A stretch of DNA of 64,000 nt. Origin: Phocaeicola vulgatus. GTDB lineage: Bacteria > Bacteroidota > Bacteroidia > Bacteroidales > Tannerellaceae. Position 1 is the stretch's first letter. Every line of letters starts with the position of its first letter. The translations under genes were made by a program, and so were the position numbers. Where the stretch lies: the NCBI GenBank assembly GCA_022009975.1, contig CP091733.1, positions 1,257,001-1,321,000 of the forward strand. The letters run 5' to 3'. The notes below the pieces were generated by a model that made no database searches, had not been told where the DNA came from, and was given only the letters and a program-made list of their open reading frames with translations. This document shows positions 57,530-64,000 of the stretch, in pieces.

Positions 57530-58482
57530 TTATTTACGGTTTGACAAATAATCAGTCACGTTCTTTTCAATACGTTGGGCGATATTATCCGTATCAGTCT
57601 TCACAAATGTTTCACCAGTAATGTGCTCGAACAATTCAATATAACGATTGCTGATACCTTCTACGATAGCCGGAGTCATCTCAGGGACTTGTTGTCCTTC
57701 TTTCCCTTGGAATCCATTGTCCATCAACCACTCACGCACAAACTCCTTGGAAAGTTGTTTCTGGGGTTCGCCTTTGACAAATCTCTCTTCATAACCTTCC
57801 AAGTAAAAGTAACGGGATGAATCTGGAGTATGGATTTCGTCCATCAAATAGATTTGTCCATTATGTTTGCCGAATTCATATTTGGTATCAACCAATATCA
57901 AGCCTCTCTTTTCAGCAATTTCAGAACCTCTCTTGAACAATGCCAATGTATATTTTTCTAACAAAGCATATTCTTCAGGAGTAGCCAATCCACGAGCCAA
58001 AATCTCTTCTTTAGAGATATCCTCGTCATGTTCGCCTACTTCAGCTTTTGTTGTTGGAGTTATGATTGGTTCCGGGAAACGTTGGTTTTCACGCATTCCT
58101 TCCGGAAGTTTCACACCACATATTTCACGCACACCGCTCTTATATGCACGCCAAGCACTTCCACAAAGATATCCACGAACAATCATTTCCACTGGGAATC
58201 CTTCGCATCGTACACCGACGGTCACCATAGGATCTGGAGATGCCAATTTCCAATTCGGGCAAATGTCCTGAGTTGCATCCAAAAACTTTGCGGCTATTTG
58301 GTTAAGCATTTGTCCTTTATATGGAATACCTTCCGGCAAGATAACATCAAATGCCGAAATACGGTCTGTCGCTACCATAACCAATAAGTCATCTCCTACA
58401 CTGTATACGTCTCTCACTTTCCATGATAAACACTTTTCTGTTCTGGAAAATGAAAATCTGTTTTTACTAAAGCTGCTTTCAT
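57530..58482 (-). CDS. purC: SAICAR synthetase, copy 2 (one frameshift)
   Basis: About 317 residues. ATG 58482 gives MKAALVKTDFHFPEQKSVYH; a missing A near 58423 then breaks the frame (GGAAAGTGAGAG where an extra A would give GKVRDVYSVG). The frame from 58417 is open to the stop and includes VATDRISAFDVILPEGIPYK, CEGFPVEMIVRGYLCGSAW and WLMDNGFQGKEGQQVPEM. It matches copy 1 closely up to 58207 and then diverges from it. The gene lies 14 bp after phoH and 6 bp before menG. Confidence 0.92.
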
Positions 58483-58496
58483 AACGGCTAAATATA

Positions 58497-59477
58497 TTAT
58501 TTTGTAATGTTATTCATATCTTTCTTCAAGGCACGTTGTCTGCTGCGGTCAAACTTGTCGTAAGCCTCCACAATCCGTTGTACTAACTTGTGCCTAACTA
58601 TGTCTTTTTTGGTAAATTCCACCTTACCAATCCCTTCCACCCCCTTCAAAATACTCATCGCTTCCTTCAGTCCTGAGGTTGCAGCAGCTGGCAGGTCGAT
58701 TTGTGTCATGTCGCCTGTGACAATCATTTTCGCATTCATGCCTAGGCGAGTTAAAAACATTTTAATCTGATGCGTAGTCGTATTTTGTGCTTCATCCAAG
58801 ATTATAACAGCATCATTCAATGTCCTACCACGCATAAAAGCCAATGGAGCTATCTGTATAACGTTATTCTCTATATATTCTTTCAGTTTGGCAGGAGGAA
58901 TCATGTCTTGCAAAGCATCATACAGAGGTTGCAGATACGGGTCTAATTTATCTTTCATTTCGCCTGGAAGGAATCCCAGCTTTTCTCCAGCTTCGACAGC
59001 TGGACGGCTCAATATTATCTTTCGGACCATTTTGTTCTTTAATGCTTTTACCGCAAGGGCAATAGCGACAAATGTTTTTCCGGAACCAGCCGGACCTGTG
59101 GCAAATACAAGGTCATTTTCTTCAAATGCCTTTACCAATAACTGCTGGTTCTCAGTCCGGGCAGTGATGGGTTTCCCATTCATGCCGTGAATAATCAGGT
59201 TTTCTTGCCTTACAACAGTCGGCCCTTTGCCTTTGACTAAGTCTATGATTGCTTCTTCCGATAATATATTGAACTCTTCACAATACTTTTCTATTTCACG
59301 AATTTTCTTTAAAAAAAGCTCTGATTCCTCTTCATCTCCTATTACTTTCATAACATTTCCCCTTGCAACAATGCGCAGTTTTGGGAATAGTGTTTTTATC
59401 AGCTGCATGTTACAGTTGTTTACTCCATAGAAGATTACCGGATCAACTGTTTCAAGAATGTATATTCGTTCAATCAT
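58497..59477 (-). CDS. phoH: PhoH-family ATPase, copy 2
   Basis: An intact 326-residue PhoH protein. Walker A is LVFATGPAGSGKTFVAIALA, Walker B lies in MRGRTLNDAVIILDEAQNTT, and MIVTGDMTQIDLPAAATSG follows. It aligns with copy 1 along its whole length at protein level, but DNA positions differ throughout. Codon use is AT-richer and like that of the neighbours, so this is probably the native allele. It is the first gene of the copy-2 operon phoH-purC-menG-aroE. Confidence 0.95.
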   Translation of the reverse strand: MIERIYILETVDPVIFYGVNNCNMQLIKTLFPKLRIVARGNVMKVIGDEEESELFLKKIREIEKYCEEFNILSEEAIIDLVKGKGPTVVRQENLIIHGMNGKPITARTENQQLLVKAFEENDLVFATGPAGSGKTFVAIALAVKALKNKMVRKIILSRPAVEAGEKLGFLPGEMKDKLDPYLQPLYDALQDMIPPAKLKEYIENNVIQIAPLAFMRGRTLNDAVIILDEAQNTTTHQIKMFLTRLGMNAKMIVTGDMTQIDLPAAATSGLKEAMSILKGVEGIGKVEFTKKDIVRHKLVQRIVEAYDKFDRSRQRALKKDMNNITK

Positions 59478-59566
59478 TCAAGTCTGTTTTAGTTTCAATA
59501 TGGTGCAAAAGTAAAAATAAATTTCCGAAATAGTCATCTATCTCTCTTCTATTTTCACTTTTCCAC

Positions 59567-62523
59567 TCATGGTTTGAGTACAACACCCAAACTTTTCTTC
59601 CCATCCATTTTAATAATCATAGATTTGTCAAAACGAACATGGCGTAAATACTGCGTTTCTTCAACTGCCGGTAAAGCATTGAGAAATGACTCATCAAACC
59701 ATCCGTCCCCGCTATAAGGATTGACTGTAAAATAACCAACACCAAAGGAAGTCAAGTTCTGGAAGAAATGTGTCCCCTGGCTTGGGTCGATTCGATAATT
59801 CTCCAATCCGCATTCTACAATAACCCGGGCATTGCTGATGTGAGGCCATTTTACCGGAATACCTAACCAATGATCGCTACTTCCCCAGCGCCCAGGACCC
59901 ACTAAAACATAGCCTCTTTCGTCAGCGGTAAATTGCTGATTCATCTTTTCTATTTCATAAGCTATCTGTTGGTTGTTGGAAGCATTGAACGTATCGCTTT
60001 TTACATATATAATATCATGCACATCGTTAACGATTCCATGCCCCAATACACTGGAAGATGAGAGAATTGTCTCCTCTTTTGGAATAACGGCAAGGTCTTC
60101 GTCCATAACCTCTTTATTATCCACAATTGGGCGAATCTGCAATAAATATAATGTAGCGACTTTCGGGTTGTCTTTATTCAAATTGACAGCAAATTCAATC
60201 TCTATAGGTCTGCCCATTTCGCTTTGGCCAATCTTCAAGACTTGGTCAAGTGTCTCCGCAAGAGGAAACACATCGTGCTGAAGAATATTCACAAACGAGA
60301 TGATTTTCCTTCCCCCTGGATAATATCCATCACGGATAATCATATCGTATGGGTCATAAGTGGAGACAATGTAACGGAGAGCACCATCTTCGTCTGCATC
60401 TTTCACTGTCAGCTTCAACAAATTAAAGGCATCATCGACAGAGAACCTATCAGTGATTTTCTTCTCGCTGACATCCAACGCATAAAATTTAGTTTGTGTC
60501 TCCCGAAGAGCATAATCAAGAGAACTCATCTGTAAGATATTATGCGGATGAAGCGGCGAGAAACGAAGTGTTACGCCTCCATCAACTATATATTTGCCCA
60601 ATCCCAATGCAATATTGACTATTCCGTCTTCCGCTTTTTCATTGCCAATAGGATAGAAATTCAAAGAACGGGCGACTCCTGAAATAGTCGGATAATAGTG
60701 GTCGCCATAACGAGACCCCACTACTTCTTGCAAAACAACAGCCATTTTTTCTTGGTCTATTAAATTGGAAGTAGCAGTCATGTATGCTTTGCTATCTTTA
60801 TAAAAGACAGACGCATATACAGCTTTTATGGCATCGCTTAAACTTCTAAGCATTTCATATTTATCCTCTAATTTAGGGATCATATATGTTGAGTAGATTC
60901 CTGCAAACGGTTGGTAGTGGGAATCTTCCAACAAACTGGACGAGCGCACGGCAATAGGACCTTTTACAACTTCAAAAACGCCATCAAGTCTTCTATCAAT
61001 CTGGATGGCAAGCTTGCCCGTAAAAAGTATTTCAATATGGTATCGTTGTCCGTATCGCTTAAAGCCAACGGATAAAGTTCATTCGTTTCCATGAATTCGT
61101 CAAATATATCGGTACAGATAACGACTGTCTTCGGTATATTAATTAGGAAGTTGTCATGTTCCAATTGAGGATAACGTTTAATCATGGCTCCGATAAAAGC
61201 CAAACCACGTCCTTTTCCTCCTAATGAGCCATCGCCTATTCGGGCAAAGTTGCTGTACTCATCAAAACGATCCTTTTGATAAATAGCCACCACTCCCGAG
61301 TTTTTCATTCTACGATACTGCACAATCAAATCAAATATCAATTTCCTTGCTTCGTCCATGTCCTTATAATCGCACACATCTATGGTTTTCAGCACTTCTG
61401 CCGGTGGGAACATGGCACGTGAGTAGAAAAAGCGAGAGAAATGATTCCGGCTTAAATGATATATCAAAGAATCGTCAGGAATCTGGAAAACCTTTTTCTG
61501 AAGGTCTTTCAAATCCTTTATGCGCATGATTTCTTCTTTCGTTTGTGGATTTAGGATGACGAAATCACCAAAGCCGAAACGCTCCATGATTTTCTTCCTC
61601 AAATCCTGGGGATAACTCTTGGAGTTCTTATCAATAAAAGAGGCTCCTAATTCTTCTGCATATATGCTATTGGATGATTCGGATGATTCAAGGATAAAGG
61701 GAATAATCTTGCCAGTCTTACGCACATATTGCCCCAATTTATATCCGGCATAAGGATCTTTTACCCCATTGCGCATAAAGCTCATATCCGAAATTATCCC
61801 TAGTATGTTGTTCGGATACTGTTCAAATATGCGGACTGCCTCCTCATAATTCCTAGCCAATTTAATTTTGGGACGACCTCGCATCCTCAATGTCTTTTGG
61901 TGGTCGTTCAATGCCTCCTTGGCAAATTCTTGACTCTGTTCGAGTACAAACTTATATAAATGTGGAAGGGCTGAGGAATAAAAGCGAATGGAATCTTCTA
62001 CCAACAGGATTATCTGTACTCCTACGCTTTCCACATCGTGGGGCGCATTCATCTTATCTTCCAATAATTTGATTATGGCAAGCAACAACTCAGCATTCCC
62101 CAACCAACTGAACACATAATCAATGGCACTTAAATCCTCATTTGCCAGTCTTTTGGAAACCTCCTTTGAAAGGTGTCAAGACGACTATGGGAATAGCTGG
62201 ATAATGTACCTTTATCTCTTTGGCAACCGAAAAAATATCCCGGTTGTCCATGTTCGGCATACAAATTACTAATTCAAAATTCCTGCTTGCCAATTCAGCC
62301 AACGCCTCTTCTTCCGTCGTGACCTGCGTAAAGCGAGGAGGATATCTCAGACTCAATGCCGTATATTCATTAAATATCTGTTCATCTACCCGCCCGTCGT
62401 CTTCCAGCATGAAAGCATCATATTTAGTTGCAATCAGCAATACATTATATATACGTTTGTTCATGAGGTTCGCAAATGGAGTATCTCTGAACACGAGTTC
62501 TTTAAATTGGGTATGCCACTCAT
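59567..62523 (-). CDS. PEP/pyruvate-binding protein with N-terminal receiver-like domain (frameshifted)
   Basis: About 985 residues. The true start is probably ATG 62523 (MSGIPNLKELVFRDTPFANL after restoring one A). The first 130 residues resemble a response-regulator fold, YNVLLIATKYDAFMLEDDGR and FELVICMPNMDNRDIF with the aspartate at the phosphorylation site. The rest is a PEP synthase-type ATP-grasp domain: FARIGDGSLGGKGRGLAFIG, VRSSSLLEDSHYQPFAGIYS, GYVLVGPGRWGSSDHWLGIP and IECGL-like VECGLENYRIDPSQGTHFFQ. The swivelling His domain is not visible. Indels near 62130 and 60955 split the frame. It may act with small molecules or as a sensor rather than as a full PEP synthase. Confidence 0.85.
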
Positions 62524-62527
62524 ATTG

Positions 62528-63265
62528 TTATAAATTTTCTTTTATCCAACTACTTGCTTCAGCCAAAGTTTCCGGTTTGCCGACATCTAACAATTTTAAT
62601 CCGGGAGCATTATACGCCAAGATGGATGCCCGTGCACAAATGGACAAGTAGAACTGGATAATCGGGAACTTGCCCGTCCATTCCTCCATCCATCGAAAAA
62701 TATCCGGGGAAATGACATGAATGCCACTGAATGCATATTCTTTATGCTGTTCCGGGTTAAAATAGGGATAATAAGACTTTACTTCCCCAGTCTCCCTATT
62801 CCTCCATCCACAAAGTTTGTCTTCTCGGTTAAACAACAAATAGCGGGAAGTCTTTCGCTTACTAACTAACAAAGTGGCAAGGGCATTGCTCTCCAAATGT
62901 TTCTTATATAATTCACGAAGATCAACATTTGAAAAGATATCTACGTTATGTACCATGAAAGGTTCATCGCCATCCAAGAATTCAGCAGCATGTTTAATTC
63001 CCCCGCCTGTGTCCAATAGATATTCTCTTTCGTCTGAAATATGAATATCAATGCCAAAATTATTCTTCTCTTTCAGGAAATCAATGATTTGTTGCCCGAA
63101 GTGATGGATATTCACTGTGATTTGGTCAAATCCTGCATCCTTTAGTTTCAGAATCACATGCTCCAGCATGGGCTTCCCATCAACCGGGAGCAAGGCTTTA
63201 GGTGTCGTGTCAGTCAGCGGTTTAAGGCGGTTGCCTAGGCCTGCTGCAAAAATAAGTGCTTTCAT
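62528..63265 (-). CDS. murU: Sugar-phosphate nucleotidyltransferase (MurU-like)
   Basis: An intact 245-residue NTP-transferase. The nucleotide-binding start is MKALIFAAGLGNRLKPLTDT with PKALLPVDGKPMLEHVI (about residues 23-39). Later motifs include LLDTGGGIKHAAEFLDGDEP and PFMVHNVDIFSNVDLRELY, containing the metal-binding Asp. It ends LKLLDVGKPETLAEASSWIK. The size and neighbours suggest MurNAc-1-phosphate uridylyltransferase, a step in peptidoglycan recycling. It overlaps the upstream gene by 4 bp, and the PEP-binding gene begins 4 bp after its stop. Confidence 0.85.
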   Translation of the reverse strand: MKALIFAAGLGNRLKPLTDTTPKALLPVDGKPMLEHVILKLKDAGFDQITVNIHHFGQQIIDFLKEKNNFGIDIHISDEREYLLDTGGGIKHAAEFLDGDEPFMVHNVDIFSNVDLRELYKKHLESNALATLLVSKRKTSRYLLFNREDKLCGWRNRETGEVKSYYPYFNPEQHKEYAFSGIHVISPDIFRWMEEWTGKFPIIQFYLSICARASILAYNAPGLKLLDVGKPETLAEASSWIKENL

Positions 63266-64000
63266 AGGTTAGACTCTAATATTTGTTCAATATTCTGTTC
63301 TCTATGTATTAAATGTATCTTTACTCCAAATTTCTTGTTTAAATGCTCTGCCAAATGCTGGGCAGAATAGACCGAACGATGTTGTCCTCCCGTGCATCCA
63401 AAACAAACCATGAGATTGGTGAATCCCCTATCCATGTATCTTTTTACTGATGCGTCGATGATATCATCTACATTCTTCAAAAAAGATGTAATCTCTCCAT
63501 CATCCTCCAAGAAACGGATCACCGGTTCATCTAAACCTGTAAAATGATTATACCGTTCATATTTCCCAGGATTGTTGATAGCTCGGCAATCAAAGACGAA
63601 ACCGCCACCATTACCGCTTGTATCATTTGGAATACCTTTCTTGTAAGCAAAACTTACAATTTTGACCTCCAAACGGTGCTTTTGCATATCGTCTGAAAAC
63701 TGTTTCAATGTCGTCAACTTCTCCAAGACACAGCAGAGATAGGGATATTCAGGATAATCTTCCTTTAGCAATTGCCTTAAGTTCTCAATCGCAAAAGGGA
63801 CACTTTGTATGAAATGAGGCTTCTTTTCAAAATACCCTCTAAATCCATAAGCTCCCAAAACTTGAAGCGTGCGGAATAAGACAAAATGCCGCAATTGACT
63901 CATGAAATGCCCTTTGTCAATATGCATATAATCGCCAAGCGCATCCATGTAATCTTCCAAAAGCTCGTCCCTCAATTCCGAAGGATATTTGGCTTTGGCT
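63262..64000 (-). CDS. AmgK/RapZ-C fusion-type protein (partial, 5' end outside the window)
   Basis: The visible 245 codons contain the C-terminal end of a phosphotransferase-like domain (LEDYMDALGDYMHIDKGHFM, HFVLFRTLQVLGAYGFRGYF) joined to a RapZ C-terminal domain: KIVSFAYKKGIPNDTSGNGG, FVFDCRAINNPGKYERYNHF, LMVCFGCTGGQHRSVYSAQH and HLIHREQNIEQILESN. In Bacteroidetes an aminoglycoside-phosphotransferase-type kinase like AmgK is often fused to this domain. Paired with murU it would recycle MurNAc and GlcNAc. The frame continues past 64000 with no start codon visible before the edge. Confidence 0.82.
   Translation of the reverse strand, partial: AKAKYPSELRDELLEDYMDALGDYMHIDKGHFMSQLRHFVLFRTLQVLGAYGFRGYFEKKPHFIQSVPFAIENLRQLLKEDYPEYPYLCCVLEKLTTLKQFSDDMQKHRLEVKIVSFAYKKGIPNDTSGNGGGFVFDCRAINNPGKYERYNHFTGLDEPVIRFLEDDGEITSFLKNVDDIIDASVKRYMDRGFTNLMVCFGCTGGQHRSVYSAQHLAEHLNKKFGVKIHLIHREQNIEQILESNL

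Larger units (their letters stand above)
54433..58207 (-). repeat. Near-identical duplicated block, copy 2
   Basis: Counterpart of 42289-46061. Its left edge lies at the guaA stop codon region, within a few bases of 54425. The right edge of near-identity is 58207, within purC. Confidence 0.9.

Overview
Organism. The window reads as a Bacteroidales chromosome, outside or at the edge of classical Bacteroides. The evidence is: TAnnTTTG-type promoter elements upstream of many genes; a PPi-dependent phosphofructokinase; lutABC; tandem nagA genes; a master DNA invertase of the Mpi type; an integrated microvirus; and two likely type IX secretion (T9SS) cargo proteins, one of them a gingipain-like C25 peptidase. 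I cannot name the genus.

Sequence quality. Almost every long housekeeping gene is cut by one to several single-base indels, nearly all in homopolymers (mltF, rlmD, folC, htpG, the tricorn-like protease, lutB, carB, carA, guaA copy 1, aroE copy 1, purC copies 1 and 2, tnpC, the PEP-binding protein). This looks like uncorrected long-read error rather than decay. I annotate each such locus as one gene and give the break point.

Layout. 1-7081: minus-strand housekeeping genes (mltF, rlmD, MFS transporter, folC, htpG). 7268-12090: a complete microvirus prophage with VP2, an Arg-rich peptide, VP4, VP1, an acidic scaffold-like protein and several tiny genes. It lies between two dif-like sites, so this may be the replication terminus. 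12227-26842: tricorn-like protease, pfp, the lutABC operon with a Crp-type regulator, carB, carA and a PurF-type amidotransferase. 27055-27127: tRNA-Trp. 27439-34915: an accessory region with gene remnants, a 235-bp palindromic element, a WG-repeat protein between duplicated promoter blocks, an AAA/DUF4143 ATPase cassette between 19-bp direct repeats, a membrane AraC regulator with a G9 tract and an Mpi-like invertase. 34921-39619: a periplasmic deoxyribosyltransferase-like protein, a fused ATPase-DUF4435 protein resembling the PARIS defence system, and an ECF sigma, anti-sigma, DUF417 and MsrAB redox module. 39760-42118: two nagA paralogues. 42289-59477: two copies of guaA-aroE-menG-purC-phoH, separated by an IS66 element, a DUF4469 protein and the T9SS cargo pair. 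59567-64000: a PEP/pyruvate-binding protein and a MurU plus AmgK/RapZ-like cell-wall recycling pair.

How the genes work together. The core genes cover nucleotide supply (carAB, purF, purC, guaA), lactate oxidation, glycolysis, amino-sugar and peptidoglycan recycling, and menaquinone and shikimate synthesis. The accessory genes cover phage persistence, probable phage defence, oxidative repair of methionine, DNA inversion and protein secretion. The most unusual points are the dif-integrated microvirus with a possible overlapping membrane-protein gene, the ATPase cassette with three palindromes spaced exactly 33 bp, and the mosaic segmental duplication whose identity drops sharply inside purC.
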